DNA from: Ureibacillus chungkukjangi
GTDB taxonomy: Bacteria > Bacillota > Bacilli > Bacillales_A > Planococcaceae
Direction: 5' to 3'
Assembly (NCBI RefSeq): GCF_003217295.1
Contig: NZ_QJTJ01000015.1
Coordinates: 1-64,000, forward strand
Length of the DNA: 64,000 nt
Shown here piece after piece: positions 33,504 to 42,660 of the stretch (its first letter is position 1; every line of letters begins with the position of its first letter). The notes under the pieces are model-generated. The model saw nothing but the letters and a program-made list of their open reading frames with translations. It was not told the origin of the DNA and did no database searches. The position numbers and the translations under genes were made by a program.

Positions 33504-35271
33504 AATTTGGAGCAGTATTGTCGGGAAGCTATGGTTAACCATATTGCTTCTCGTTTCGTTTGTATTGTTCGTCTTTACTGTTTTAATGCTGGAGTTTCTA
33601 GAAGACTATCATCAGGAGCAAGCTGATATTTCCTTAAGGCAAACAGCCTCAACTATCGCAAGTATCGTTGATAATTACGATCTAGAGCAGTTAACTGACG
33701 AGATTATCAATGAAATGATAACGGATGACACAAATGCATTCATCGCTTCCCAGGAAAAAGAAGTTGTTTCTACCTTTCAAACGGGACTTAATAGCATCCA
33801 AATCCAAAATAGCATATTAAAAAACAAAAATTTTAATGAAGTCTTCGAATCAACTGAGCCAATTTTGGATCGGATGATTTTACCTTCTCAATTAGAGGAA
33901 GGCAAGATGGAAACTTATATTGTATTGAGCTATCCCTTGAAGAGTGATGAAACAGTACATGGAGCAATCTTTATTTATCAAAATCCAAGTGCGCTTCATA
34001 AAACATCTCAGGAAACTACGAAAATTGTTTTTCTATCAGCGTTTATCGCCTTTGTATTAACAACGTTTTTTGCATTTTTCCTTTCTTCTCGAATTACGTG
34101 GCCGCTTCGTAAAATGCGTGAGCACGCCTTCGAGCTAGCAAAAGGTAAATTTGATGAAACCTTGCCAACGACGCAAAATGATGAAATTGGTCAACTAGCT
34201 GTTGCCTTTAACCAAATGGGGCGTCAACTTAAGCATCATTTAGAGGTGATCAATCAAGAAAAAGAGCAATTAGCAAGCGTGTTAACATCTATGACAGACA
34301 GTGTTATTACCTTTAACCGTGATAAAACGATTCTTCTTAGCAATCCACCGGCAGAAAAATTGCTTCAAAAATGGTTTATCCAAAAGAAAAGTGAAACGGA
34401 TTACCCAATGCCGCAGGAAATCTATGAAATGCTAGAGCATGTTCTAAGCTTTGAGGATAAATTAGAGGAAGATATCGAAATCGACGGCTCTTATTACCGT
34501 ATTACAATTAGCCCGTTAAAAAATAGTGAACAATCCATTCGTGGTGCTATAGCTGTGATTCGAGATATGACCGAGCGTATCCGTTTAGAAAAATTACGTT
34601 CTGATTTTATTGCCAATGTATCGCACGAGCTTCGAACGCCGATTGCGATGCTGCAGGGGTATTCGGAGGCGTTAATAGATGATGTCGTATCTGGTGAGGA
34701 TGAGCGCAATGAAATCACCCGTATTATCTATGATGAATCCCAGCGTATGGGACGCCTTGTAAATGATTTACTTGATTTAGCTCGCATGGAAAATGGACAT
34801 ACGACTCTTTATAAGGACGAGGTTGAGATTGTTCATGTTGTGGAGCGAATTACTCAAAAGTTCTCTCAGGTAGCAAGAGAAAAGAGAGTACAGCTGCAAT
34901 TTAAAGGAGATCTTGATGAAAATGTCCAAATTAGTATGGATGAAGACCGAATTGAACAAGTCCTTACTAATTTGATAGACAACGCAATCCGTCATACGCC
35001 AACTGAAGGCGGTGTAAAAGTCTCTGTTGAGCAGGAGCTTTCTTATGCCAAAATCCAAGTAGCCGATACGGGGGAAGGGATTCCTCTAGAGGATTTACCA
35101 TATGTTTTTGAACGATTTTATAAGGCTGACAAAGCACGGACTCGTTCTAAGGGTGGTACTGGACTAGGACTTGCCATTGCAAAAAATATTGTAGAAGCTC
35201 ATAAAGGGAATATTCGTGTCGATAGTGTAGTAGGACAAGGCACAACCTTTACGTTCTACTTACCATTATAA
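33496..35271 (+). CDS. resE: Sensor histidine kinase ResE
   Basis: The 591-residue membrane sensor kinase for ResD. Two membrane helices (about 10-30 and 172-195) flank an external domain. HAMP (about 195-245), PAS (about 250-360), the phospho-acceptor His in NVSHELRTP (about 377) and the ATPase domain with N box, DTGEGI and GGTGLGLAI follow. It senses oxygen or redox state in B. subtilis. Confidence 0.95.
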   Translation: MNRIWSSIVGKLWLTILLLVSFVLFVFTVLMLEFLEDYHQEQADISLRQTASTIASIVDNYDLEQLTDEIINEMITDDTNAFIASQEKEVVSTFQTGLNSIQIQNSILKNKNFNEVFESTEPILDRMILPSQLEEGKMETYIVLSYPLKSDETVHGAIFIYQNPSALHKTSQETTKIVFLSAFIAFVLTTFFAFFLSSRITWPLRKMREHAFELAKGKFDETLPTTQNDEIGQLAVAFNQMGRQLKHHLEVINQEKEQLASVLTSMTDSVITFNRDKTILLSNPPAEKLLQKWFIQKKSETDYPMPQEIYEMLEHVLSFEDKLEEDIEIDGSYYRITISPLKNSEQSIRGAIAVIRDMTERIRLEKLRSDFIANVSHELRTPIAMLQGYSEALIDDVVSGEDERNEITRIIYDESQRMGRLVNDLLDLARMENGHTTLYKDEVEIVHVVERITQKFSQVAREKRVQLQFKGDLDENVQISMDEDRIEQVLTNLIDNAIRHTPTEGGVKVSVEQELSYAKIQVADTGEGIPLEDLPYVFERFYKADKARTRSKGGTGLGLAIAKNIVEAHKGNIRVDSVVGQGTTFTFYLPL

Positions 35272-35328
35272 ATTCAGTAATTTGTTGAATGAAATTTTGC
35301 CAATTTTTTAGCTATTAGCTGTAGTTTC

Positions 35329-35373
35329 GGGTATCTCTAAAGTATGTGAATAAAACTTTAGGGATACCTTTTT
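35329..35373 (+). terminator. resDE terminator
   Basis: GGTATCTCTAAAGT pairs with ACTTTAGGGATACC, followed by TTTTT. Confidence 0.85.
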
Positions 35374-35495
35374 GTATAGAGTAGGGTATATTTTCAATGA
35401 GATACTTACATGTTAAAGACTGGGAAGCTTTTTATTTAACTGAAACTTTTTTACTTAAAATACGACAAATCTAATAAGAACGGGGGTGGCTTGGA

Positions 35496-36029
35496 TTGAA
35501 AGAATCCATTTTCCATCGTTTATATGATTCATACCATCAGGATGTCTTCCAATTTTTAATTTATATGGTTAAAAATCGAACGGTTGCTGAAGATTTATCG
35601 CATGAGGTTTATGTGAGAGTTCTAAAATCCTATGAGCGATTTCAGGGAAGAAGCTCAGAGAAGACATGGCTATTTGCCATTGCCAAAAATGTAGCAATCG
35701 ATTATTTCAGAAAAAATGCGGTACGTTCCTCACATGCATTTGACGCTTTTAACTGGGAGACTGATCAGCTTGTCTCACCAACAAAATCACCAGAAATTTT
35801 AACTGAGCTCAATGATGACATGCGTGATTTATTAGATGCTTTAGAGAAATGTACAGGTGATCAAAAAATGGTCATTATTATGCGCTATTTTCAAGAATTA
35901 TCGATTGCCGAAACAGCTCAAGTTCTAAGCTGGACAGAGGGTAAGGTTAAAACTACTCAGCATCGAGCTATCCATAGGCTACGTGAAATATTAACAAATA
36001 CGACAGAACAAAAGGAGGCAAATCAATGA
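35496..36029 (+). CDS. sigX: ECF sigma factor SigX
   Basis: A 177-residue extracytoplasmic-function sigma factor. Region 2 includes VAEDLSHEVYVRVLKSYERF and the TWLFAIAKNVAIDYFRK segment; region 4 reads LSIAETAQVLSWTEGKVKTTQHRAIHRLR. In B. subtilis SigX controls cell-envelope charge and antimicrobial-peptide resistance. It starts with TTG, with GGGGGTGG 6 nt upstream. The position after resE and overlap with rsiX match B. subtilis. Confidence 0.92.
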   Translation: MKESIFHRLYDSYHQDVFQFLIYMVKNRTVAEDLSHEVYVRVLKSYERFQGRSSEKTWLFAIAKNVAIDYFRKNAVRSSHAFDAFNWETDQLVSPTKSPEILTELNDDMRDLLDALEKCTGDQKMVIIMRYFQELSIAETAQVLSWTEGKVKTTQHRAIHRLREILTNTTEQKEANQ

Positions 36030-37261
36030 GTCATGATAAGTGGGAAGACAAGAATATAGAAAACATGCTAAGTAAAGTACCAAAAATTCATGATCAGCGT
36101 TCAAAAGAAGACGTGTTAAATCGTCTAAAAGAAGACGGTCAACTTGATGATGAGCCTTTAAGTACAAACACTCAAAAAGACACAAGTAAAAAGGTCAAAT
36201 GGATGCCTATAGCTGTTTCAATTGCTGCTGTTCTATTACTGGCTATTATCATTCCTTCGTTTTTGAATGAAAATTCTTCTTTCGATTCAGCTGAAGAAAG
36301 TGCACAAGTAGAGGATAGTGAATCGATGGATATGGAGCGAGAGATGAAAAGCTCAGAATCGACTGCAGAAGATTCAAGCGCAGGGATGACTATATTCAAT
36401 TCAGAGAATGGGGACAATCGTACAGCTGTATACCCTGAAGAGCTTGATGGGCATACGGTATTTAAATTAGGGTTATCAAGTGATGCTGCAGATAGTTTGC
36501 CAATAACTGTACTAATTCCAAATGACAGAATACAAAAGGATTTTGGTGATGTAACGCCAACAGGGGTCGAGATTTACAACCATTATGCACCACTATTTAA
36601 CGAAAGTGCGATCGGTTTTACTGATTATCATCCATATGTTGGAACAATTTCTGAATTAGGAGATCAAGTCGTTCACACATTACCAAACGATCAAATCTAT
36701 GATATGGCTTCTGCCTCTCTGACAACTTATTTTTCTTCGTTGGTCGATACATTTAGTAACAGCTATGAAGAAGTAGCGATGATGGATGAAGAAGGCTCGG
36801 CCTTTATATTTAGCGAAGTAGGGGAGCCAGCAGCACCAATTGCATTGAATGGTGAAACCACCCAATATAATTACTATCGATATACACAGGCTGATGGCAC
36901 ATCGTATTTAGCTCCTAATAATAGAGAAGCCTTTACAACAATAGAGGATGCTCTTATATCTATGAAGGAAGAAACGAATGACATTTATCAGTCTGTCATT
37001 TTACCTAATGTAGATTATGAAGTAACTGTTGAAGATCAAACGGCAACCGTTCAATTTAAAGAAGAGGTCGATTTGGATGGTTTTGAGCAGGCTGAAGCGA
37101 TGCAAATGATTGAAGGAATTTTGCTAACAGCAGCGAATTTTGATATGGCCGTACAATTTAAGAATATTGCTCAAACCCAGTGGCAAGGATTTGATTTTTC
37201 TGCACCACTTCCAAAGCCTCTAGGAGCAAATGAAATCTCGTTTTGGACTGTGTTTCAATAA
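36026..37261 (+). CDS. rsiX: Anti-sigma factor RsiX
   Basis: A 411-residue single-pass membrane protein. A cytoplasmic N-terminus (about 1-55) is followed by a helix (about 58-78) and a large external domain rich in acidic residues just after the membrane. It should hold SigX inactive at the membrane. It overlaps sigX by 4 nt (ATGA), which ensures balanced synthesis. The N-terminal part is recognisable as RsiX by context more than by motif. Confidence 0.85.
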   Translation: MSHDKWEDKNIENMLSKVPKIHDQRSKEDVLNRLKEDGQLDDEPLSTNTQKDTSKKVKWMPIAVSIAAVLLLAIIIPSFLNENSSFDSAEESAQVEDSESMDMEREMKSSESTAEDSSAGMTIFNSENGDNRTAVYPEELDGHTVFKLGLSSDAADSLPITVLIPNDRIQKDFGDVTPTGVEIYNHYAPLFNESAIGFTDYHPYVGTISELGDQVVHTLPNDQIYDMASASLTTYFSSLVDTFSNSYEEVAMMDEEGSAFIFSEVGEPAAPIALNGETTQYNYYRYTQADGTSYLAPNNREAFTTIEDALISMKEETNDIYQSVILPNVDYEVTVEDQTATVQFKEEVDLDGFEQAEAMQMIEGILLTAANFDMAVQFKNIAQTQWQGFDFSAPLPKPLGANEISFWTVFQ

Positions 37262-37370
37262 TAAATAACGAAAAAAGTTTAGTAATTGAGTAGGAATTAG
37301 CTAACTTTTCATCTTTACAACATCTCAAAGTCGAGATATAATGAGACTGTAATACCAAATTAAATATTGA

Positions 37371-37542
37371 TTCATCTTCGGGGCAGGGTGTAATTCCCGA
37401 CCGGCGGTAATAGAAGCTGCGATTTCTGACCATTCACTTGGAGGATATTGCACAAAAGCTTCTTCAGCCCGCGAGCTTGATTTTGAGCAGGATTTGGTGT
37501 GATTCCAAAGCCGACAGTATAGTCTGGATGGGAGAAGGTGAA
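37371..37542 (+). ncRNA. FMN riboswitch (RFN element)
   Basis: The conserved RFN core is intact: CTTCGGGGCAGGGTG, AATTCCCGACCGGCGGTAAT, AGCCCGCGAGC, GCAGGATTTGGTG, TTCCAAAGCCGACAGT and GGATGGGAGAAGG. TTCATCTTC closes with GAAGGTGAA as P1. Helix P3 is long, with AGAAGC/GCTTCT arms (about 37410-37464). It lies upstream of the riboflavin transporter gene ribU and should switch it off when FMN is high. Confidence 0.97.
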
Positions 37543-37699
37543 GGTACGGTCTCTTTTCGTTATTCGAAGGAAGCTGTGCGTTATAGTATTGCTAATGCGA
37601 AAAAATGCATTACTTTACTGCTATTTGAGTATCTAATTTTTTGAACTTGGATACTTGATTTAACGTACAAATTTTCTTATTTTTAATGTGCCTATTTTC

Positions 37700-37735
37700 T
37701 CCCTTATGCATTTTTTGCGTAAGGGATTTTATTTG
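37700..37735 (+). terminator. Riboswitch-controlled terminator before ribU
   Basis: TCCCTTATGCA pairs with TGCGTAAGGGA and is followed by TTTTATTTG. It lies about 160 nt beyond the aptamer, a longer than usual distance. Confidence 0.75.
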
Positions 37736-37816
37736 TTCATTGGAAAGAATAATGGAATACAAAATGGCTGTCCTTTCTTCTAGCTTAGTTGAATCAGCAA
37801 AGAGGAGAGATTGATT

Positions 37817-38401
37817 ATGTTTAATCAAAAGCTTAAATTACGTTCTTTCGTAACAATCGCAATGTTAAGTAGTATCTCGTTCATTTTAATGCTACTGAAT
37901 TTTCCATTACCGTGGTTCCCAACATTCCTGCAAATCGACTTCAGTGATGTACCTGCATTAATTGCTGCCATTACAATGGGTCCATTAGCTGGCATCCTAG
38001 TAGAACTATTTAAAAACATTCTAGACTGGATTTTCTCGGGCACGCCAACAGGAGTTCCGGTAGGGCATATGGCAAATTTTGCAACAGGACTTTTATTTAT
38101 TCTACCAGTCTATTACATTTATAAAAAGTTCCCAACAATCAAAGGCTTAAGCTTTGGTTTAGTGGCCGGTACAATCATTATGTCAGTAGGCATGAGCCTA
38201 TTAAACTATATTGCCTTCTTACCAATGTATTCTTACTTCCTTGGATGGGGCACATTCGACATGAAAGAAACAATTGTGTTAGGTATCCTTCCGTTCAATA
38301 TCGTAAAAGGTATTATGCTCATGGTCATCGTTATCCTACTATTCCGTACAATGAAAGTATGGATTGAAAACCAAAGAGCACAATATTTCCTTATAAAATA
38401 A
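37817..38401 (+). CDS. ribU: Riboflavin ECF transporter S component RibU
   Basis: A 194-residue integral membrane protein with six helices, the substrate-binding S component of an energy-coupling-factor transporter. Conserved RibU features include FLQIDFSDVPALIAAITMGPLAG near residues 36-58 and KNILDWIFSGTPTG near 66-79. It uses shared EcfA/A'/T modules encoded elsewhere. The ATG at 37817 has GAGGAGAG upstream. Control by the FMN riboswitch confirms the substrate. Confidence 0.95.
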   Translation: MFNQKLKLRSFVTIAMLSSISFILMLLNFPLPWFPTFLQIDFSDVPALIAAITMGPLAGILVELFKNILDWIFSGTPTGVPVGHMANFATGLLFILPVYYIYKKFPTIKGLSFGLVAGTIIMSVGMSLLNYIAFLPMYSYFLGWGTFDMKETIVLGILPFNIVKGIMLMVIVILLFRTMKVWIENQRAQYFLIK

Positions 38402-38409
38402 AAGTAGTA

Positions 38410-38461
38410 CGAAAGCTGTTCGTTAAGTCAATTAACATTGACTTGATGGGCGGCTTTTTTG
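38410..38461 (+). terminator. ribU terminator
   Basis: AAGTCAAT pairs with ATTGACTT around TAAC, extended by AAGCTG...GGCGGCTT pairing, then six T. Confidence 0.8.
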
Positions 38462-38510
38462 TTATGGTGAAGAAGGTTGATTGGGGATTGAAGTGTGTAG
38501 AGATGGATTC

Positions 38511-38976
38511 TCGGTAAGAGAGGGGGGATCAGTGCCACGAAAAGCAAATTCGGAGGATTATCGGTAAAAGAGGAGTGATGTCAGTGCCCCGAAAAGAATG
38601 ATTGGAGGAATATCGGTAAAAGAGGAGTGATGTCAGTGCTCTGAAAAGGGTGATCGGAGGAATATCGGTAAAAGAGGAGTGATGTCAGTACCCTGAAAAG
38701 AATGATTGGAGGAATATCGGTAAAAGAGGAGTGATGTCAGTGCCCTGAAAAGAATGATTGGAGGAATATCGGTAAAAGAGGAGTGATGTCAGTGCTCTGA
38801 AAAGAATGATTGGAGGATTATCGGTAAAAGAGGAGTGATGTCAGTGCTCTGAAAAGGGTGATCGGAGGAATATCGGTAAAAGAGGAGTGATGTCAGTGCC
38901 CTGAAAAGAATGATTGGAGGAATATCGGTAAAAGAGGAGAGCTGTTAGTGCCCCAAAAAGCAAGGTGGAAGTTTGG
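38511..38976. repeat. 52-bp tandem repeat array 2, nine units
   Basis: TCGGTAAAAGAGGAGTGATG begins at 38561, 38613, 38665, 38717, 38769, 38821 and 38873, exactly 52 bp apart. A degenerate first unit is at 38511 and a diverging last one at 38925. Copies differ mainly at a few sites (GCCC/GCTC/ACCC; AATGATT/GGTGATC). No frame stays open, so the array is non-coding. Confidence 0.95.
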
Positions 38977-39176
38977 CGGTCGTTTGTTGGATGCTGGTAC
39001 TTGATTATGGTGTTCGTTGAGGTGGTGGTAAACTTCTTCAAGCTTAAACTTGCTTTAGAAGGTAACAAAAGAGATAGTATTGCGATGTGCAAGCGGGAAC
39101 ACGCTTCGGATGGTAGTGAGATTGGGGGTATTGCGACAATCCAAGAGGAAGCAAGCCTCGAAAGGTAGAAAAGCCC

Positions 39177-39592
39177 GAGTTATTGAGACGATTCAAGAGT
39201 GACCGAGCTTCGGAAGGTGGTAAAGCCCGAGTTATTGCGACAATCCAAGCTGAACCGAGCTTCGAAAGGTAGAAAAGCGAGAGTTATTGCGACGTCACAA
39301 GAGTGACCGAGCTTCGGAAGGTGGTAAAGCCCGAGTTATTGCGACAATCCAAGCTGAACCTAGCCTCGAAAAGTAGAAAAGCGAGAGTTATTGCGACGTC
39401 ACAAGAGTGACCGAGCTTCGGAAGGTGGTAAAGCCCGAGTTATTGCGACAATCCAAGCTGAACAGAGATTCGAAAGGTAGAAAAGCCCGAGTTACTGCGA
39501 CGTCACAAGAGTAACCGAGCTTCGAAAGGTAGAAAAGCGAGAGTTATTGCGACGTCACAAAAGTACTCAAGCTTCGGATGGTAGCAAAGCAA
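39177..39592. repeat. 52-bp tandem repeat array 3, alternating unit types
   Basis: GAGTTATTG-type cores begin at 39177, 39229, 39281, 39333, 39385, 39437, 39489 and 39541, all 52 bp apart. Two unit types alternate over much of the array (GCGACAATCCAAGCTGAAC and GCGACGTCACAAGAGTGACC), giving a 104-bp higher-order period. A partial copy extends left to about 39125. It follows array 2 after about 200 bp. Confidence 0.95.
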
Positions 39593-39819
39593 GCAATCCC
39601 CCGAAAGAACAAAAGATGCCACATAATCCATCTAAAACATTAAAATTCTAGAAAAAACGCTCCCATGTCATGCCTTTTCCAATATAAATATCAATATCTC
39701 ACACAAAATGAAAGCTCCTTGTGAACTGCGATTAGGCAAAAAGACTATCCAGTGTATCTTCCTATAACTAGCTCAAAATTCAACAAATCCTTACAGCCAG
39801 TAAGCTTTTCCTATTATCT
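39593..39819. other. Intergenic sequence between array 3 and glnR control region
   Basis: No gene, repeat or RNA structure is evident to me in this stretch. Confidence 0.5.
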
Positions 39820-39848
39820 AAAAATTAGATTAATAAAATCTAATTTTT
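39820..39848. promoter_or_regulatory. Perfect 12-bp inverted repeat upstream of glnR
   Basis: AAAAATTAGATT and AATCTAATTTTT flank AATAA. It lies 4 bp before the GlnR box and could be a second regulator site or a terminator that blocks read-through into glnR. Confidence 0.55.
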
Positions 39849-39851
39849 GTA

Positions 39852-39868
39852 TGTTATTTTTTCTAACA
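39852..39868. promoter_or_regulatory. GlnR/TnrA operator of glnRA
   Basis: TGTTA-N7-TAACA matches the GlnR/TnrA consensus TGTNA-N7-TNACA exactly. A TATAAT -10 element follows at 39881-39886, so the box covers the -35 region, the usual place for GlnR autorepression. Confidence 0.85.
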
Positions 39869-39928
39869 TCGTATTGCTATTATAATTAACATAGTTTAGA
39901 ATAAACGTATGAAAGGGAGGAGATGTCG

Positions 39929-40327
39929 ATGAGTCGAGAGTTTCGAAGAGCTATGCCGTTACTCCCTATTAGCATGGTAATGCAATTAACGGAGTTGACT
40001 GCGAGACAAATTCGATATTACGAGGAACATAAACTAATTGAACCTGCTAGATCAGAGGGCAATCGTAGAATGTTCTCACTTGACGATGTAGATGCATTGT
40101 TAGAAATTCGCGAACTTCTTGACCAGGGTATCAACATGGCAGGAATTAAAAAAGTGTTCGATATGAGAAAAAATAACAACAATGTGAAATCTTCTAACAA
40201 AATGGCAATTTCAGATTCAGAGCTTCGCGCGATATTACGTGAAGAAATGCAGCAAGCCCAGATTATGCAAAAAGCATCATTAAGGCAAGGAGATTTATCT
40301 CGCTTCTTCCAAGCGAAGGGTGAGTAA
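39929..40327 (+). CDS. glnR: Nitrogen-control repressor GlnR
   Basis: A 132-residue MerR-family regulator. The winged helix includes TARQIRYYEEHKLIEPARSE and NRRMFSLDDVDALLEI. The C-terminal QGDLSRFF motif is characteristic of GlnR and mediates control by feedback-inhibited glutamine synthetase. It is followed by glnA, as in B. subtilis. The ATG at 39929 has GGGAGGAG at 6 nt; the ATG at 39923 is too close. Confidence 0.95.
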   Translation: MSREFRRAMPLLPISMVMQLTELTARQIRYYEEHKLIEPARSEGNRRMFSLDDVDALLEIRELLDQGINMAGIKKVFDMRKNNNNVKSSNKMAISDSELRAILREEMQQAQIMQKASLRQGDLSRFFQAKGE

Positions 40328-40377
40328 ATTATATTTTAAATTTTTTAATAATTTTAAATATTAGGAGAGTGGATTAA

Positions 40378-41712
40378 TTGGTTAAGTACACAAAAGAAGA
40401 CATTAGACAAATCGTGAAAGATGAAGGCGTAAAATATATTCGTCTACAATTTACTGACATTCTAGGTACTATTAAAAACGTAGAAATTCCATTAAGCCAA
40501 TTAGATAAAGCCCTTGATGATAAAATGATGTTTGATGGATCGTCAATCGAAGGTTTCGTGCGTATTGAAGAATCAGATATGTATTTAAAACCAGATTTAG
40601 ATACATTCGTAATTTTCCCTTGGACTGCTGAAAAAGGCAAAGTAGCTCGACTTATCTGTGACATCACAAACCCAGATGGAACACCGTTCGCTGGTGATCC
40701 ACGTGCAAACTTAAAACGTGTATTAGCTAACATGGAAGAGTTAGGCTTCACAAGCTTTAACTTAGGGCCTGAGCCAGAGTTCTTCTTATTCAAATTAGAT
40801 GAAAAAGGTGAACCAACATTAGAATTAAATGATGATGGTGGTTACTTTGACTTAGCACCAACTGACCTTGGCGAAAACTGCCGTCGTGATATCGTGTTAG
40901 AGCTTGAGGAAATGGGCTTTGAAATCGAAGCTTCTCACCATGAGGTTGCTCCTGGTCAACACGAAATCGACTTCAAATATGCAAACGCTGTTGAAGCATG
41001 CGACAACATCCAAACGTTCAAGCTAGTTGTTAAAACAATTGCGCGTAAACATGGTTTACATGCAACATTCATGCCAAAACCATTATTCGGTGTAAACGGT
41101 TCAGGTATGCACTCTAACTTATCATTATTCAGTGGCGATAAAAATGCATTCTGGGATCCAGAAGCTGACTTAGAGCTTTCTGAAACAGCTCGTCAATTCA
41201 TGGCTGGTATTATGAAGCATGCGAAAGCGTTCACTGCTGTAACAAACCCAGTTGTAAACTCGTATAAGCGTTTAGTACCAGGCTATGAAGCGCCATGTTA
41301 CATCGCTTGGTCAGCTCGTAACCGTTCACCATTAATTCGTATTCCAGCATCTCGTGGTCTTTCAACTCGTGTTGAGGTTCGTTCTGTAGACCCAGCTGCT
41401 AACCCATACTTAGCAATGGCTGCTCTATTAGAAGCTGGTTTAGATGGTATCCGTAACAGTTTAACTCCTCCAGCTCCAGTGGATCGCAACATTTATGTGA
41501 TGAATGCTGCAGAGCTTGAAGAAAACGGGATTAGCAGCTTACCAGGTTCATTACTTGAAGCTTTAGCAGAGTTAGAAAAAGATGAAGTAATTAAAGGTGC
41601 TCTTGGAGAACACATCTACGCTAACTATAAAGAAGCAAAAGAAATTGAATACGATATGTTCCGTACAGCTGTTCACCCATGGGAACGTGATCAATATTTA
41701 AAAATGTACTAA
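40378..41712 (+). CDS. glnA: Glutamine synthetase type I
   Basis: The 444-residue GSI-alpha enzyme that forms glutamine from glutamate, ammonia and ATP, and also controls GlnR and TnrA. Conserved motifs: [10 protein letters not shown] (about 50-59), [18 protein letters not shown], and the C-terminal [12 protein letters not shown]. The start is TTG with AGGAGAG 8 nt upstream. Length and operon position match B. subtilis. Confidence 0.97.
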   Translation: MVKYTKEDIRQIVKDEGVKYIRLQFTDILGTIKNVEIPLSQLDKALDDKMMFDGSSIEGFVRIEESDMYLKPDLDTFVIFPWTAEKGKVARLICDITNPDGTPFAGDPRANLKRVLANMEELGFTSFNLGPEPEFFLFKLDEKGEPTLELNDDGGYFDLAPTDLGENCRRDIVLELEEMGFEIEASHHEVAPGQHEIDFKYANAVEACDNIQTFKLVVKTIARKHGLHATFMPKPLFGVNGSGMHSNLSLFSGDKNAFWDPEADLELSETARQFMAGIMKHAKAFTAVTNPVVNSYKRLVPGYEAPCYIAWSARNRSPLIRIPASRGLSTRVEVRSVDPAANPYLAMAALLEAGLDGIRNSLTPPAPVDRNIYVMNAAELEENGISSLPGSLLEALAELEKDEVIKGALGEHIYANYKEAKEIEYDMFRTAVHPWERDQYLKMY

Positions 41713-41731
41713 TCTTTAAGGGTTAATGAAG

Positions 41732-41759
41732 CCGTCTCTTTTTTGAGACGGTTTTTATT
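41732..41759 (+). terminator. glnRA terminator
   Basis: CCGTCTC pairs with GAGACGG around TTTTTT, followed by five T. Confidence 0.92.
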
Positions 41760-41822
41760 ATGTTTCAAGATACTTTTATAGGGCAAGCTCATTGAATTTC
41801 CCACCAAAGAAAGGCGGGTGGA

Positions 41823-41855
41823 ATTATCTAATTAGTGCAATGCAAATTAGATAAT
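41823..41855. promoter_or_regulatory. Perfect 11-bp inverted repeat upstream of the TlpA-like gene
   Basis: ATTATCTAATT and AATTAGATAAT flank AGTGCAATGCA. It lies about 70 bp before the thioredoxin-like gene and could be an operator. A CCCACC/GGGTGG hairpin is just upstream. Confidence 0.5.
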
Positions 41856-41921
41856 CGCTCATTTTACTAGGTTTCGTTCATATACTTGTAGAAGAATGAG
41901 TTTGAAAGTTAGGTGGATGGT

Positions 41922-42611
41922 ATGCCAAGAAAAATAGTAAATATTTGTTTTGCGCTAATTGTTTTAGTTGCTCTAATTTATTCGATTTCGTCCCATTTTT
42001 ATTCGAAAAATCATAGACAGCTGGATGTGGTGTTCGATGAGGATTTATCAACCTCTCTTGAACAAGCTGTTAGTCAGCAGCCTTTAGTTGATGAGGGTGA
42101 GCAGGTTGTAGAGTACCGGTCGATTGATGAGTCGGAATTTTATGAACAAGGTCATGATCACGAGCATGAACAGGAAACAGAGGTAAGGGCACTCAATGTG
42201 AAAGCGCCAAATTTCGAATTGAAAAATTTAAACGGTGAAAAGGTTATGCTATCTGATTTAAAAGGGAAAAAGGTTTTTATTAATTTTTGGACAACTTGGT
42301 GTCCTCCCTGTGTGAAGGAAATGCCGACAATTCAAAAATTCTATGAAGAGCATGCCCAAAAGGAGGGTATAGAAATTCTCGCGGTTAATGTTACGGATCA
42401 GGAATTGAAGGTAGATCATGTAAAGCAGTTTGCACATGAATACAGTATCAGTTTTCCTATTTTGCTAGACGATAAAGGAGATGTGTCAATCAACTACGAG
42501 GTTCTGTCCATTCCAACAAGTGTGATTATTAACGAAGAGGGAATGATTATCGAGCAAATAGTGGGACCAGTAACGGAGGAAATGCTAGTCTCGAAATTGT
42601 TAAGCTCATAA
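41922..42611 (+). CDS. TlpA/ResA-like membrane-anchored thioredoxin
   Basis: A 229-residue protein with an N-terminal membrane anchor (about 5-24), a charged linker holding a His/Glu-rich stretch (GHDHEHEQE, about 77-85) and a thioredoxin-fold domain. The active site is WCPPC (Cys127, Cys130) and the cis-Pro loop reads SIPTS. It is a second extracytoplasmic thiol oxidoreductase besides ResA. The His-rich linker might bind a metal such as copper or zinc; that is inference. The ATG at 41922 has AGGTGG at 5 nt. Confidence 0.88.
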   Translation: MPRKIVNICFALIVLVALIYSISSHFYSKNHRQLDVVFDEDLSTSLEQAVSQQPLVDEGEQVVEYRSIDESEFYEQGHDHEHEQETEVRALNVKAPNFELKNLNGEKVMLSDLKGKKVFINFWTTWCPPCVKEMPTIQKFYEEHAQKEGIEILAVNVTDQELKVDHVKQFAHEYSISFPILLDDKGDVSINYEVLSIPTSVIINEEGMIIEQIVGPVTEEMLVSKLLSS

Positions 42612-42660
42612 TAGCTTGGGGAAAGGGGCTCGAACAATTGATTTTGGGGACATGGATTCC

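Noticed and set aside
37438-37644. 68-codon open frame
   Set aside because: It lies inside the FMN riboswitch and its linker, has no ribosome site, and its codons are dictated by the RNA structure.
38965-39168. 67-codon frame at the junction of arrays 2 and 3
   Set aside because: It starts in repeat sequence and ends in the next array; there is no recognisable motif or ribosome site.
38511-39592. CRISPR array
   Set aside because: The 52-bp units are similar over their whole length. There is no alternation of constant repeats and unique spacers, and no cas gene nearby.
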